64,000 bases of DNA from Heyndrickxia camelliae (GCF_002844575.1 NZ_PIQO01000002.1:1-64000); one strand, 5' to 3'. Positions 15,022 to 23,940 are shown, counted from the stretch's first letter. Notes: generated from the letters alone by a model not told the origin. Program-made: numbers and translations.

Positions 15022-15057
15022 GTCAAAAAGCGTCCCAGATAGACATATTGTGTCCCA
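15022..15057 (-). promoter_or_regulatory. CggR operator
   Basis: Read on the minus strand: TGGGAC-N6-TGTC-N4-TGGGAC-N6-TGAC. The known B. subtilis operator is CGGGAC-N6-TGTC-N4-CGGGAC-N6-TGTC, so both half-repeats and all spacings are kept. It lies 32 bp upstream of the cggR start. Confidence 0.9.
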
Positions 15058-15064
15058 TCTATTC

Positions 15065-15110
15065 GAAAAAAAATACCCTTGCTACAGTTCTTATTTTAGC
15101 AAGGGTATTT
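15065..15110 (-). terminator. Terminator between the sigL unit and cggR
   Basis: Stem AAATACCCTTGCTA / TAGCAAGGGTATTT followed on the minus strand by TTTTT. The stem ends within about 10 bp of the CggR operator, so the upstream unit is insulated immediately before the cggR promoter. Confidence 0.85.
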
Positions 15111-15131
15111 TTATAATTCAACTAGGAAGCA

Positions 15132-15374
15132 TCAATTTTTTTGCTGCAAACGTTTACTTATCGTAAAAGGATCAATTTGCCCATATTGCACAACTTCCCC
15201 TTCGATTTCAATGACCGGGATCATCAGACCGTACGTTTCGATCCATTCATCATTACTCTCAATATCCCTCTCCACAATCTCAAATAAATAATCATCCTGA
15301 AGAAGGTCGAGAATTTGCTTTGCATCTTCACAAAGATGGCATTTTTTCCTTGTATAAAACACAACTTGCTGCAA
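15132..15374 (-). CDS. Glutaredoxin-like thioredoxin-fold protein
   Basis: This 80-residue small cytoplasmic protein begins MQQVVFYTRKKCHLCEDAKQ, a beta strand followed by a Cys-x-x-Cys redox centre (residues 13 and 16). A Pro-containing loop MIPVIEIEGE follows at the expected cis-Pro position and the helix is at the C terminus. This fits the DUF836/glutaredoxin-like family of single-domain redox proteins. The substrate is unknown. It lies 17 bp downstream of sigL and shares its direction and terminator, so the two are probably co-transcribed. Confidence 0.88.
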   Translation of the reverse strand: MQQVVFYTRKKCHLCEDAKQILDLLQDDYLFEIVERDIESNDEWIETYGLMIPVIEIEGEVVQYGQIDPFTISKRLQQKN

Positions 15375-15391
15375 AGAATAAAACTCCTTCC

Positions 15392-16723
15392 TTATACAAA
15401 ACGTCTTCTTTTCGATGAGGGCAAAATATTGAGTTGATCTCGATATTTTGCAATTGTTCTCCTCGACACCATGATACCTTCTTGCTGCAAAGCCGCAACA
15501 ATGGCCTGATCGGATAGGGGGGTAAGTTTGTCTTCCTGTTGTATTAAATGGACGATTTTATCTTTTACTTGAACAGCAGATGCATTTTTCTCATCTGCAC
15601 TATTTAGTGCAGATGAGAAAAAATATTTTAGCTCGAATGTCCCAAACGGTGTTTGTATATATTTTTCCCGAACTGCCCTGCTGACAGTTGATTCATGAGT
15701 TCCAATGTCATCTGCCACTTCCCTCATTGTCATTGGCTTTAAATGTCCCTTTCCTTTAAAAAAGAAGTCCATTTGCTTTTGTAATATCGAACGTCCGACT
15801 TTTAACAGTGTTTCTTTCCGCTGTTCTAAGCCCTTCATTAACCATTGAAAATCATGGGCCTTTTCTTTTAAAAATTGCTTTACTTGAACATCCCTATAAG
15901 ATGACATCATTGTATAATAATCCCTCTGAAATTGCACTTTTGGAACATGCCTTTCTAGAAGATGTACATCTAGAATCCCTTGTTCACTAGTTACAATTAA
16001 ATCAGGAACTACATATTGAGGGCGTTCGGTTGTAAAATGCGAACCAGGTCGCGGATCAAGGGTTTGAATAAAATCCGACGCTTCTTGAATCTGTTGGATA
16101 TCAACATTCAATTTCTTCGCGATTATTTTCCACTTTTTATCTGCAAACTCCATAAAATAATCGCGAAGAATATCAATCACTACTATTGGACATTTCTCTT
16201 GTCTTTTAGCTTGCAAATATAAACATTCTTGCAAGCTTTGTGCACCAATACCTGCAGGTTCAAATGATTGAAGTAAATGAATCCCCTCAATAATAACTTC
16301 TTCCTTTACCCCTAATGTTTCTATTAATTCCTTTTTTTCAATAGTTAAGTACCCGTTTGCATCCAGGCTGTGGATGAGACAATGAATAACTTTTTCTTCT
16401 GTATTTGTTAGCGCTTTCAAATGTGCTTGAAATAATAAGTACTCTTGCAATGAACCGGATTTATGGGCAATTTGCTGTACCCAATCTTTATCATCTCTTT
16501 CAATCGTTCTGAATTTGCTTTTCTTCGTATAATCAAAATGAGGGTCCATTAATTTTATATTGGAATGTTCTAACTGTATAAGGGGGTTTTCCAGCGCTTT
16601 GGTTTCTAAAAAAGAAGACAATTCCTGGGCTGAATATTGTAAAATTTGAATGGCCTGTGTCAATTCCTGTGTCATGGTCAGCTTTAATGATTGTTGCTGC
16701 CACAATCCTACCTGTAAATCCAT
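15392..16723 (-). CDS. sigL: RNA polymerase sigma-54 factor
   Basis: Sigma-54 directs transcription from -24/-12 promoters with enhancer-binding activators, in bacilli for fermentation, amino-acid and levanase-type genes. The 443-residue product has the Gln/Leu-rich activator-interacting region (LWQQQSLKLTMTQELTQAIQ, near the N terminus), the core-binding domain, and a helix-turn-helix around TMREVADDIGTHESTVSRAV. The RpoN box follows as VSRRTIAKYRDQL near the C terminus. The ATG at 16723 was preferred over the TTG immediately before it because of spacing from AAAGGGG. Confidence 0.97.
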   Translation of the reverse strand: MDLQVGLWQQQSLKLTMTQELTQAIQILQYSAQELSSFLETKALENPLIQLEHSNIKLMDPHFDYTKKSKFRTIERDDKDWVQQIAHKSGSLQEYLLFQAHLKALTNTEEKVIHCLIHSLDANGYLTIEKKELIETLGVKEEVIIEGIHLLQSFEPAGIGAQSLQECLYLQAKRQEKCPIVVIDILRDYFMEFADKKWKIIAKKLNVDIQQIQEASDFIQTLDPRPGSHFTTERPQYVVPDLIVTSEQGILDVHLLERHVPKVQFQRDYYTMMSSYRDVQVKQFLKEKAHDFQWLMKGLEQRKETLLKVGRSILQKQMDFFFKGKGHLKPMTMREVADDIGTHESTVSRAVREKYIQTPFGTFELKYFFSSALNSADEKNASAVQVKDKIVHLIQQEDKLTPLSDQAIVAALQQEGIMVSRRTIAKYRDQLNILPSSKRRRFV

Positions 16724-16888
16724 CAAAACAACCCCTTTCTTGATTTTTATTTTACAATAGATTACTGGTTTCGTATATTCTTTTCTTTTTTACCGCGACA
16801 AAATGACATGATATTACTACGGTAAGTGATGTTCAAAAGGTTTCCAGACATTGTTTATTCATGCCTCTGTTTTTTTCCAAAAAGTAGA

Positions 16889-16918
16889 TTGGCACTTTAA
16901 ATGTTTTATAGGTACAAT
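16889..16918 (+). promoter_or_regulatory. Possible sigma-A promoter
   Basis: TTGGCA and TACAAT separated by 18 nt, 47 nt upstream of the phosphodiester glycosidase start, divergent from sigL. Spacing is one nt longer than optimal. Confidence 0.45.
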
Positions 16919-16964
16919 ATACTAGTAACATTGACTGTTTTTAATTTTACTAAGGAGAGTCAGT

Positions 16965-18005
16965 ATGAACCAATTAAATAGTGAAAACCAGAACCTTTCG
17001 CGTATTAATCGTAATCGCAAAAACATAAGAAAACGGTTTTGGCCACGAATTATCATTGCATGCATCGCCGTCTTTGTTTTAGGAAGCGGATTTTTATATG
17101 GAACGAATAAAGGTCTACAAATTAGAAAGATGTTAGTCGGATCTGTGTTGTCTACTCAGCATGCCCGCTATGTGAAATATATGGGATTTTTACTCCCACA
17201 ATCTGAAATTAATAAACTGAAAAAGGCATTTTACCATCCACCAACTTTCCAAACGGCAGTTGCCAGCGTTAGTACGGATTCTTCAGCTCCCAAGCTGGAT
17301 GTTCATGTGGATACCATTAATACAGCAAACTATACTGCTAAAATTTTAGTCATTTCCGACCCAACCACTGTTCATTTAGTCCAGTCAAAATTATCCGGTA
17401 AAGGGCAGCCACTCTCTGAATTAATAACCGAGAATGAAGGAATTGCCGGTATTAACGGTGGAGGTTTTGCGGATCAAGGAGGAACAGGTTCAGGCGGAAA
17501 AGCCACTGGAATAGTTATTAGCCAAGGAAATGTTCTCGCTGCACCAAGAGAAAATCGAAATACGCCCAAGCTAGTTGGTGGATTTCTAAAAAACGGTCAA
17601 TTTATTACTGGGAAATATTCGGTCAACCAATTATTGAATCTTGGTGTTACGGATGCAGTCAGCTTTGGACCTCAATTAATAGTTAATGGTGTTAATCGAG
17701 TTACTCCGGCAATCAATGAAGCGTGGGGATGGGCTCCGCGCACAGCCATTGGTCAAGCAAAAGATGGAAAAATAATCATGATTATCACTGATGGCCGCTT
17801 TTATTGGAATAAAACACATCGTGGTGCTTCTATGTCGGATATGGTCCAAATGTTTGAAAAGTATCAAGTAAAAAATGCGATTGCAATGGATGGCGGCGGA
17901 TCTACGACAATGATATTTAAAGATACTTTACAACTAAAGCCTGCAACAGATACTGCTGTTGGAATGCGGTATTTGCCAAATGCTTGGGTAGTTATCCCAC
18001 ACTAA
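16965..18005 (+). CDS. Membrane-anchored phosphodiester glycosidase (NAGPA domain)
   Basis: The 346-residue protein has a basic N terminus (about residues 15-27), one membrane helix (about 28-46) and an extracytoplasmic NAGPA-type domain over about residues 100-345. Conserved glycine-rich segments are EGIAGINGGGFADQGGTGSG, AWGWAPRTAIG and the C-terminal AIAMDGGGSTTM, which are hallmarks of the phosphodiester glycosidase family (PF09992). Family members remove sugars from phosphodiester-linked glycans and are linked to exopolysaccharide or teichoic-acid-related metabolism in Firmicutes. The specific substrate cannot be read from sequence. AAGGAGAG precedes the ATG and it is a single-gene unit. 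Confidence 0.88.
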   Translation: MNQLNSENQNLSRINRNRKNIRKRFWPRIIIACIAVFVLGSGFLYGTNKGLQIRKMLVGSVLSTQHARYVKYMGFLLPQSEINKLKKAFYHPPTFQTAVASVSTDSSAPKLDVHVDTINTANYTAKILVISDPTTVHLVQSKLSGKGQPLSELITENEGIAGINGGGFADQGGTGSGGKATGIVISQGNVLAAPRENRNTPKLVGGFLKNGQFITGKYSVNQLLNLGVTDAVSFGPQLIVNGVNRVTPAINEAWGWAPRTAIGQAKDGKIIMIITDGRFYWNKTHRGASMSDMVQMFEKYQVKNAIAMDGGGSTTMIFKDTLQLKPATDTAVGMRYLPNAWVVIPH

Positions 18006-18072
18006 AGAAGAAACCCCATTTTTCAATAAAACAAAAAAAGATGCTAGGTCAAAACCCAAATAAATAATAAGT

Positions 18073-18118
18073 AGCCCGAAGATTTTACGTCAGTAAAACT
18101 TTTCGGGCTTTCTTTTTT
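18073..18118 (+). terminator. Terminator of the phosphodiester glycosidase gene
   Basis: Stem AGCCCGAA / TTCGGGCT with an extended inner pairing of GATTTTAC / GTAAAACT, followed by TTCTTTTTT, 67 nt after the stop codon. Confidence 0.85.
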
Positions 18119-18347
18119 AGTGTCTCTAAAAAAGCGTACAATAATATGCTGCCCATGCTTAGTTCCGCAATCTTTAATTTTATCTAAAGCCACAATTTAT
18201 ACACCCCTTATACTAAAAGTTCGAACCTTACTTCGTGTGAAGCAATACGCACGAAAATAATCCTCTCCAACTCTTTCTACCTTAATAAGGGGTTGATTTA
18301 TAGGATTTTTAGATCATAATTAAAAGGTTATTAAATGAAACGAATTT

Positions 18348-18803
18348 TTATTGGTCTTTACTTTGAAAAAATCTTATTAACTTAAGATTAGCAAGAAGTG
18401 TTATAAAAATAATTGGGTAAAGTAGTAAAGAATACCAAAGTTTCCAACTATTGTAGTAGAAAAATGAAGTTTGTAAAAACACCCATTCAAAGAAGATTGA
18501 AATGATTGAAGAAAGTAATATATATAATGCTTTTATGAAGGTAGATCTTTTATATGGATAAAAATTTAAGAACAAGATATTTACTGCAGGGTATAGCAAT
18601 GTAATAATAGGGAGTGTTGCCCAATCTACTCCTTTATGGAAATAACCAAAAAGGTCGTACTTCAAATCAAGATATACATTAACCATAGCTTCAAAATATA
18701 AAGCAAAAAGTGTAGTGGTGTACATTTCTAAATTGGAAATTCTTTTTTTAGAAAAAATAATAATGACCCAGAACATCATTGTAATCATGTAGGTTAAAAG
18801 CAA
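18348..18803 (-). CDS. CBO0543-like hydrophobic membrane protein
   Basis: This 151-residue, strongly hydrophobic protein has about five predicted helices (roughly 2-18, 28-46, 62-78, 88-110 and 120-142). The pattern of aromatic residues (FGYFHKGVDWATLPIITLLYP and FYPYKRS) resembles the uncharacterised CBO0543 family common in spore-forming Firmicutes. No catalytic motif is evident and the function is unknown. It lies alone in an AT-rich patch between a well-defined terminator and the integrase remnant, which suggests accessory DNA. The start follows AAGAGG. Confidence 0.65.
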   Translation of the reverse strand: MLLTYMITMMFWVIIIFSKKRISNLEMYTTTLFALYFEAMVNVYLDLKYDLFGYFHKGVDWATLPIITLLYPAVNILFLNFYPYKRSTFIKALYILLSSIISIFFEWVFLQTSFFYYNSWKLWYSLLLYPIIFITLLANLKLIRFFQSKDQ

Positions 18804-19168
18804 TTTAATTACCTCTTATAAAAAAATTAGAAAATGTTTGAATTACATTAGTATTATTTATCTATTTTTATTATCCTAATCACAATTCTTAAGTTTACAA
18901 ATCATTAGGATGATTAAATAACTCTTTCAAAAGCTTAAAATATGAATAAATAGGCTATCTCCTTAGCTTAGTATTCTTATCTTTAAAAAACATAAAAGCC
19001 CCTCTCGATTGAGAAGGACTTTTTGATTTGTAGCAAAAATTCTGGGAGATTAAAACTTAATTTATACTTTCATGTAAATTCATTAAGAATGCGGTAGTTT
19101 TTTCCTTAAATAAAAATAATGGCAGTGGTAAAAATAGCATGGAAGTTTTACAAAAAGGAGAGAAAAGT
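18804..19168. other. AT-rich gene-free stretch with one hairpin
   Basis: No gene could be supported. A bidirectional terminator-like hairpin (AAAAGCCCCTCTC / GAGAAGGACTTTTT) lies at about 18993-19025 with no recognisable gene feeding it on the plus strand. It may be a leftover of a lost gene or a convergent stop for the membrane gene region. Confidence 0.45.
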
Positions 19169-19366
19169 ATGACTCAACTTGATGTAAATAAATTAAGTCA
19201 AGCTAAAGCAAATGTAACACTCTCAGTTGAAATGCTTACAAAGGCAATCGAAAAAGCCGATTCAGATGCCATCCTTGCACAGGAAGCTGTAAAAGAAGCA
19301 GCAAAGGAAATTTCATCTGCTTTAAATGCAGTTACACAGGCTCAGAGTAAAACCCCAGACTGGTAA
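19169..19366 (+). CDS. Small helical protein of unknown function
   Basis: This 65-residue product starts MTQLDVNKLSQAKANVTL and ends in TPDW. It is almost wholly predicted helix with heptad-like spacing of Ala, Leu, Ile and Val, so a coiled coil or helical bundle is likely. It has no membrane segment and no cysteine. The start was placed at the ATG 8 nt after AAGGAG, 10 codons inside the longer frame. A good ribosome binding site and a terminator right after the stop make it a convincing single small gene. I do not recognise the family. Confidence 0.65.
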   Translation: MTQLDVNKLSQAKANVTLSVEMLTKAIEKADSDAILAQEAVKEAAKEISSALNAVTQAQSKTPDW

Positions 19367-19377
19367 TATGCAGATAA

Positions 19378-19410
19378 AAATGCCCCTCTCTCATGGAGCG
19401 GGCATTTTTA
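19378..19410 (+). terminator. Terminator of the small helical gene
   Basis: Stem AATGCCC-ctCTC / GAG-cGGGCATT followed by TTTAAATT, 12 nt after the stop codon. Confidence 0.8.
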
Positions 19411-19499
19411 AATTAAACTAAACCTTCCAATAGTTTGTTGATATTTTCCAATAAAAACATAATATATTATTTCTCATGCTCAGTATATTACTTTAAAAT

Positions 19500-19679
19500 T
19501 ATGTCTCCGAACGATTAGGACATTCAACAATCGATACAACCCTTAGACATTATGCACATGTCATTAAAAAATTGCTTGAAGCAGTTACAAAAGCAGAAAT
19601 TCAAACATATCAGCAAATGCTTGTTGTGCAAAAAATGTTTTTTTATAGTTTACTATCCAATTCTCTCAAATATAATTAA
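19500..19679 (+). pseudogene. Tyrosine recombinase (integrase) C-terminal remnant
   Basis: The plus-strand frame reads YVSERLGHSTIDTTLRHYAH and continues to a stop at 19677-19679. This is the box II region of tyrosine recombinases, L-G-H-S-x-x-x-T-T-x-x-x-Y, with the nucleophile Tyr at codon 18 of the fragment. A stop codon lies two codons upstream and no N-terminal or HxxR part exists nearby. Only about 59 residues remain, so this is a decayed gene. It sits about 80 bp from the 3' end of tRNA-Arg, the usual place for an integrase that used that tRNA as its attachment site. Confidence 0.8.
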
Positions 19680-19723
19680 AAAACACTTATAAATGCTGAT
19701 ACATCAACAAAAATAAGTGTTTT
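19680..19723 (-). terminator. Terminator of tRNA-Arg (bidirectional)
   Basis: Stem AAAACACTTAT / ATAAGTGTTTT. On the minus strand the T tract TTTTTTAATT follows, making it a terminator for the tRNA. On the plus strand it would also stop transcription through the integrase remnant. Confidence 0.7.
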
Positions 19724-19761
19724 ATAACTTTTTTAACATTTAACTCATATTATCTTAACAA

Positions 19762-19833
19762 CGCCCTCGGCAGGAATCGAACCCACATCTCAAGAACCGG
19801 AATCTTACGTGCTATCCGTTGCACCACGAGGGC
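19762..19833 (-). tRNA. tRNA-Arg (anticodon CCG)
   Basis: The 72-nt cloverleaf has acceptor GCCCTCG / CGAGGGC, D-stem GTGC / GCAC, and an anticodon stem-loop TAAGA-TTCCGGT-TCTTG giving anticodon CCG. The T-loop is TTCGATT. CCA is not encoded. It reads the rare CGG codon. It lies just upstream of clpP, as trnQ-Arg does in B. subtilis. Confidence 0.95.
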
Positions 19834-19963
19834 ATATTTGAACTGTACGGATTATAATTATAGTCTAGAAATCAATGATTTGCAAGCTATTTTATGGTTT
19901 AAAATGAATTATTTTGGTTAAAGATGAATAAAGGAATATTTTTTGAGAAATATAAGCGATTCC

Positions 19964-19993
19964 TTTGACCTTTATTGACCATTAGTGTATGAT
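19964..19993 (+). promoter_or_regulatory. clpP promoter with overlapping CtsR box
   Basis: TTGACC at 19965-19970 and TATGAT at 19988-19993, 17 nt apart, form a sigma-A promoter. The segment 19964-19980 read on the minus strand is GGTCAATAAAGGTCAAA, a CtsR heptad repeat (GGTCAAA-N3-GGTCAAA) with one mismatch. It covers the -35 element, so CtsR would block polymerase. Confidence 0.85.
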
Positions 19994-20079
19994 GTAAAGT
20001 ACATAAGGATTAAATTTCCTTAAAAACCATTCAGATATGTTTTAATCTGAATGATTAAAAAATGTGAGGAGGAGAAAGT

Positions 20080-20679
20080 ATGAACTTAATCCCTACAGTT
20101 ATTGAACAAACAAATCGCGGGGAACGTGCCTACGATATCTATTCCCGATTATTAAAAGATCGAATCATCATGCTCGGCAGTGCCATTGATGATCAAGTGG
20201 CAAACTCTATCGTTGCCCAATTATTATTTTTAGATGCTGAAAACCCTGAAAAAGATATATCCCTATATATCAATAGTCCTGGTGGAAGCATCACTGCAGG
20301 TATGGCCATTTATGATACTATGCAGTTTATTAAATCCGACGTACAAACTATTTGTATAGGAATGGCAGCATCCATGGGTGCATTTTTACTTGCTGCAGGT
20401 CAAAAAGGAAAGCGTTATGCATTACCAAATAGTGAAGTGATGATTCACCAGCCACTAGGCGGTGCTCAAGGACAAGCGACTGAAATTGAAATTGCTGCTA
20501 AACGTATTTTATTCTTACGTGAGAAGCTAAATACTATCCTTTCTGAACGTACAGGTCAACCTCTAGATGTAATCAGCAAAGACACGGATCGTGATAACTT
20601 TATGACCGCTGAAAGAGCAAAAGAATATGGTCTTATTGATCATATTATTACACGTAATGAACTTGACTCCAATAAATAA
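20080..20679 (+). CDS. clpP: ATP-dependent Clp protease proteolytic subunit
   Basis: ClpP is the 199-residue serine peptidase that forms the double-heptamer chamber used by ClpX, ClpC and ClpE. The catalytic triad is visible: Ser98 in GMAASMGAF, His123 in [11 protein letters not shown] and Asp about 172 in DRDNFM. The length is typical. It has its own CtsR-controlled promoter and a strong terminator, so it is monocistronic. It also degrades SsrA-tagged proteins, linking it functionally to the tmRNA system at 2.9 kb. Confidence 0.98.
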   Translation: MNLIPTVIEQTNRGERAYDIYSRLLKDRIIMLGSAIDDQVANSIVAQLLFLDAENPEKDISLYINSPGGSITAGMAIYDTMQFIKSDVQTICIGMAASMGAFLLAAGQKGKRYALPNSEVMIHQPLGGAQGQATEIEIAAKRILFLREKLNTILSERTGQPLDVISKDTDRDNFMTAERAKEYGLIDHIITRNELDSNK

Positions 20680-20681
20680 AA

Positions 20682-20709
20682 AAAACGCCTTGTTAGGCGT
20701 TTTTTTTTT
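20682..20709. terminator. Bidirectional terminator between clpP and crh
   Basis: Stem AAAACGCCT / AGGCGTTTT, loop TGTT, flanked by A and T tracts on both sides. It serves clpP on the plus strand and the convergent crh unit on the minus strand. Confidence 0.9.
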
Positions 20710-20965
20710 ACTTTTCATCTTCAATAAATCTGGTCAATTCCTGAACAGCTATTTTTTCATCATGTCCATTGGCACTTAATGTAACAATAGATCCAGCTCC
20801 AGCCGCAAGACTCATTAATCCCATGATGCTTTTAGCATTAACCTTTTTTCCATCCTTTTCTAAAAAAACCTCTGAAGAAAAACGGTTTGCCTCCTGAACA
20901 AACAATGCTGCCGGGCGTGCTTGCAATCCGGATTTCCGCTTTACTTCCACTTGTCTCTCTTCCAT
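20708..20965 (-). CDS. crh: Catabolite repression HPr-like protein Crh
   Basis: The 85-residue HPr paralogue serves as a CcpA corepressor once phosphorylated on Ser46 by HprK, and cannot take part in sugar transport. Both diagnostic positions are seen: Gln15 in GLQARPA where HPr has the PTS histidine, and Ser46 in NAKSIMGLMSL. It is the last gene of a rapZ-glmR-whiA-crh run on the minus strand. The kinase gene hprK lies about 10 kb further along in the same direction. AGGGGAGCC precedes the ATG. Confidence 0.97.
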   Translation of the reverse strand: MEERQVEVKRKSGLQARPAALFVQEANRFSSEVFLEKDGKKVNAKSIMGLMSLAAGAGSIVTLSANGHDEKIAVQELTRFIEDEK

Positions 20966-20988
20966 TCCTGGCTCCCCTCTCTATTTTT

Positions 20989-21942
20989 TTATTTATTGGT
21001 TACAGAAAAATCTCCGGCACGAAGCTTTTCCGCAATTTCATCGATTTTTCTAAGCCGGTGATTAATACCAGACTTACTTATAGTACCGCCAGATACCATT
21101 TCCCCAAGCTCTTTTAAGGTAACATCTTGGTACGCAACACGTAGCTCTGCGATTTCCCGCAGCTTTTCCGGCAATACTTCCAAGCCTACCGTTGATTCGA
21201 TATATCGAATATTTTCAACCTGTCTTAAAGATGCTCCTATGGTCTTATTTAAATTAGCGGTTTCACAATTGACCAGTCTGTTCACAGAGTTGCGCATATC
21301 GCGAACAATACGGACGTCTTCAAAACGGAGCAATGCATTATGAGCACCAACTACATTCAAGAATTCAGTAATTTTTTCTGCTTCTTTTAAATAGGTTATA
21401 TATCCTTTTTTTCTCTCCAATGTTTTACTATTTAAACCGAATGAATTCATTAATTCACAAAGTGATTCATTATGTTCCTTATATTGAGAAGAAATTTCTA
21501 AATGATAGGATGAAGTTTCAGGATTATTGACCGAACCACCAGCAAGGAATGCTCCTCTCAAATAGGAACGCTTGCAGCATTTCTTTTTAATTAAACTTGG
21601 CGATATATGGTGATCAAAAGTGAAATTTTCACCTAAAATCTTCAGATCCTCCAGAATAGCTTTTGCCATGCTTTTTAAACGAACAATATAGACATTATTC
21701 TTTTTCAACCGCATTTTCTTTCGTACAAGCAATTCTACGGGGGTATCATATATTTTTTTTATCAGTACATATATGCGGCGGGCAATCGCTGCATTTTCTG
21801 TTTGTACATTCACTACTAATAATTTATTAGAAAAAGATAATGAACCATTCATTCTGATAAGTGCAGAAAGCTCCGACTTCGCACAGCAATCCTTCACTTG
21901 CAGGTTGGTTAATTCCTTTTTCGTTTCCGATGCAAATGACAA
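20989..21942 (-). CDS. whiA: WhiA family DNA-binding protein
   Basis: WhiA has 317 residues with a LAGLIDADG-like homing-endonuclease-derived N-terminal domain and a C-terminal helix-turn-helix (segment [20 protein letters not shown]). In bacilli it influences cell division and chromosome segregation. In actinomycetes it is a sporulation regulator. The TTG at 21942 was chosen because it follows GGAGG by 8 nt and gives the conserved opening (M)[19 protein letters not shown], matching the family length. The longest frame would add ten non-conserved residues. It sits between glmR and crh. Confidence 0.95.
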   Translation of the reverse strand: MSFASETKKELTNLQVKDCCAKSELSALIRMNGSLSFSNKLLVVNVQTENAAIARRIYVLIKKIYDTPVELLVRKKMRLKKNNVYIVRLKSMAKAILEDLKILGENFTFDHHISPSLIKKKCCKRSYLRGAFLAGGSVNNPETSSYHLEISSQYKEHNESLCELMNSFGLNSKTLERKKGYITYLKEAEKITEFLNVVGAHNALLRFEDVRIVRDMRNSVNRLVNCETANLNKTIGASLRQVENIRYIESTVGLEVLPEKLREIAELRVAYQDVTLKELGEMVSGGTISKSGINHRLRKIDEIAEKLRAGDFSVTNK

Positions 21943-21981
21943 CCCCAAAACCTCCAAAAGTGAGTATTTCACTTATTTCAT

Positions 21982-22944
21982 TTATTTACTTGGCAGCATG
22001 TCATATAAAATTCTTGCTACTTTATCCGTATCGTGACGGATTAATCCACCTTCATACGTAAGAATTTGATCATAAATGACATCTAAACCTAAATTCACTA
22101 AATTATCTACATCGTAGACTACAGGCTTTGCTAGTTCCTCTTTGTATCGTTCTTGAATGTTTTGAGGAATTTCTTCGTTATTTACTAAAATAGTATCAAT
22201 AAAACGGCATTGCATATGTTGATATATTGCTTCGACGTGGTCACTGGCCGTATAATCAAGCGTTTCCCCAGCCTGTGTCATTAAATTGCAAATATAGACC
22301 TTCTTTGCCTTCGCCTTGCAAACCTCCTCACCTAACTGAGGAACAATTAAATTTGGCAATACACTTGTATATAAGCTTCCAGGTCCAATCACGATTAAAT
22401 CTGCTTGTCGTATCTCCCTTATCGTTTCAGAAAGCGGATAAATCACATCCGGTGTCAAAAAAACACGTTTTATTTTCTTTCCGGAAAAGGGGATTTTTGA
22501 TTCTCCTGATACAATCGTTCCATCAGTCATTTCCGCATGAAGAACAACGCTTTGATTCGCTGCAGGCAAAACTTTTCCATGTACGTTCAATACTTTGCTC
22601 ATTTCTTGGACAGCATGTACAAAATTGCCTGTAATGGATGTTAAAGCCGCAATAATCAAATTGCCTAGTGAATGCCCAGACAGTTCGTTATCTGTCTTAA
22701 AGCGATGCTGAAACATTTGCTCCACTAATGGCTCGACATCGGATAAAGCTGCCAACACATTTCGAATATCTCCAGGAGACGGCATATCCATTTCTTCGCG
22801 GATTCTTCCCGAACTTCCGCCATCATCTGCTACCGTTACAATGGCAGTAATGTCGACGGGATATTTTTTTAACCCTCTTAACAATACAGGTAATCCGGTC
22901 CCTCCCCCGATGATCACGATTTTAGATTTTTTTTCCGTCTTCAT
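21982..22944 (-). CDS. glmR: Gluconeogenesis factor GlmR/YvcK
   Basis: This 320-residue cytoplasmic protein of the CofD-like/YvcK family binds UDP-GlcNAc and, in B. subtilis, stimulates GlmS to direct carbon into the cell wall. The phosphate-binding opening [20 protein letters not shown] and the conserved [17 protein letters not shown] and PPGDIRN-like (SPGDIRN) motifs are present. The ATG at 22944 was chosen from conservation. It overlaps the 3' end of rapZ by 23 bp, so translation is probably coupled. Its place in the rapZ-glmR-whiA run is conserved in Firmicutes. Confidence 0.95.
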   Translation of the reverse strand: MKTEKKSKIVIIGGGTGLPVLLRGLKKYPVDITAIVTVADDGGSSGRIREEMDMPSPGDIRNVLAALSDVEPLVEQMFQHRFKTDNELSGHSLGNLIIAALTSITGNFVHAVQEMSKVLNVHGKVLPAANQSVVLHAEMTDGTIVSGESKIPFSGKKIKRVFLTPDVIYPLSETIREIRQADLIVIGPGSLYTSVLPNLIVPQLGEEVCKAKAKKVYICNLMTQAGETLDYTASDHVEAIYQHMQCRFIDTILVNNEEIPQNIQERYKEELAKPVVYDVDNLVNLGLDVIYDQILTYEGGLIRHDTDKVARILYDMLPSK

Positions 22945-23833
22945 GCTGTTGTTTCCCTTCTTTATGCTTAATATCCCTATGGGAAATGCACGTATGATAA
23001 TCTTGCTCAAAATAGTGGCCGATATATTCTGTTAAAGCAACGGATCGATGCTGTCCCCCTGTACAACCTATTGCGATTACTAATTGACTCTTTCCTTCTC
23101 TTTTATAATGGGGTAGCATGAAGGTAAGCAGGTCCGTAACCTTCTCGAGGAATTTATGAGTCTCATTCCATTTCAACACATATTCATATACTTCTTGATC
23201 CAATCCCGTTTTTGGCCGCATATGTTGAATATAGTGGGGATTGGGAAGAAATCTTACATCAAAAACCAAATCTGCATCAATTGGAATTCCGTGTTTAAAG
23301 CCAAATGACATAACATTCACTGTAAAGGTCGCCTGTTTATTTAGGGAGAATTCCGTTAATATTTTTTCTCTTAATTCTCTTGGTGTCATTTTCGAAGTAT
23401 TATATAAAATTTGCGACCGTCCCTTTAATTCCTCCAGTAGCATTCTTTCTTGAGCAATGCCTTCCGAAGGCAACCCTGAAGGGGATAGAGGATGTACACG
23501 ACGTGTCTCTTTATATCTTCGAACTAATACGGAATCATCAGCATCCAAGAAAAGAATCTGCGGAGCAACCCAGGAAATTTCAGCTAATTCATCAAGCGCT
23601 TTGAATAAAGAATCAAAGAATTCCCTGCCACGAAGGTCCATACCAAGTGCTACTTTATTCATTTTATTATTCGTATCCTTCATGAGCTCCAAAAATTTAG
23701 GAAGCAAAGTTGGCGGCAAATTATCCACACAAAAAAACCCCAAATCTTCAAAGCTTTGAATAGCTACCGTTTTTCCCGCACCAGACATTCCTGTTATGAT
23801 AACAAGTTGAACATTATTTGCACCTATGCTCAT
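22922..23833 (-). CDS. rapZ: RNase adaptor-type P-loop protein RapZ/YvcJ
   Basis: The 303-residue protein hydrolyses nucleotides in B. subtilis (YvcJ). Its proteobacterial homologue RapZ guides RNase E processing of GlmZ and binds glucosamine-6-phosphate. Walker A is GMSGAGKT at about 15-22. Conserved RapZ segments are [34 protein letters not shown] and, in the C-terminal domain, [14 protein letters not shown]. The start follows GGGAGG. Its place upstream of glmR suggests a shared role in amino-sugar homeostasis, as inferred for relatives. Confidence 0.95.
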   Translation of the reverse strand: MSIGANNVQLVIITGMSGAGKTVAIQSFEDLGFFCVDNLPPTLLPKFLELMKDTNNKMNKVALGMDLRGREFFDSLFKALDELAEISWVAPQILFLDADDSVLVRRYKETRRVHPLSPSGLPSEGIAQERMLLEELKGRSQILYNTSKMTPRELREKILTEFSLNKQATFTVNVMSFGFKHGIPIDADLVFDVRFLPNPHYIQHMRPKTGLDQEVYEYVLKWNETHKFLEKVTDLLTFMLPHYKREGKSQLVIAIGCTGGQHRSVALTEYIGHYFEQDYHTCISHRDIKHKEGKQQHEDGKKI

Positions 23834-23940
23834 GATCGTTTTCCTCCCGTTATATTACCCCGCAAAAGATGGTATTTGTGCCCTTTTCTAGCTAACACGA
23901 TATGGAAAAAACCAACAATTTGTTCCCATGTAAAATCATC

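Noticed and set aside
18042-18187. 49-codon minus-strand frame starting GTG with AAGGGG upstream (product begins (M)ALDKIKDCGTKHGQHI)
   Set aside because: It contains the whole terminator hairpin of the neighbouring gene and I know no homologue. Possibly a remnant, but not enough to call.
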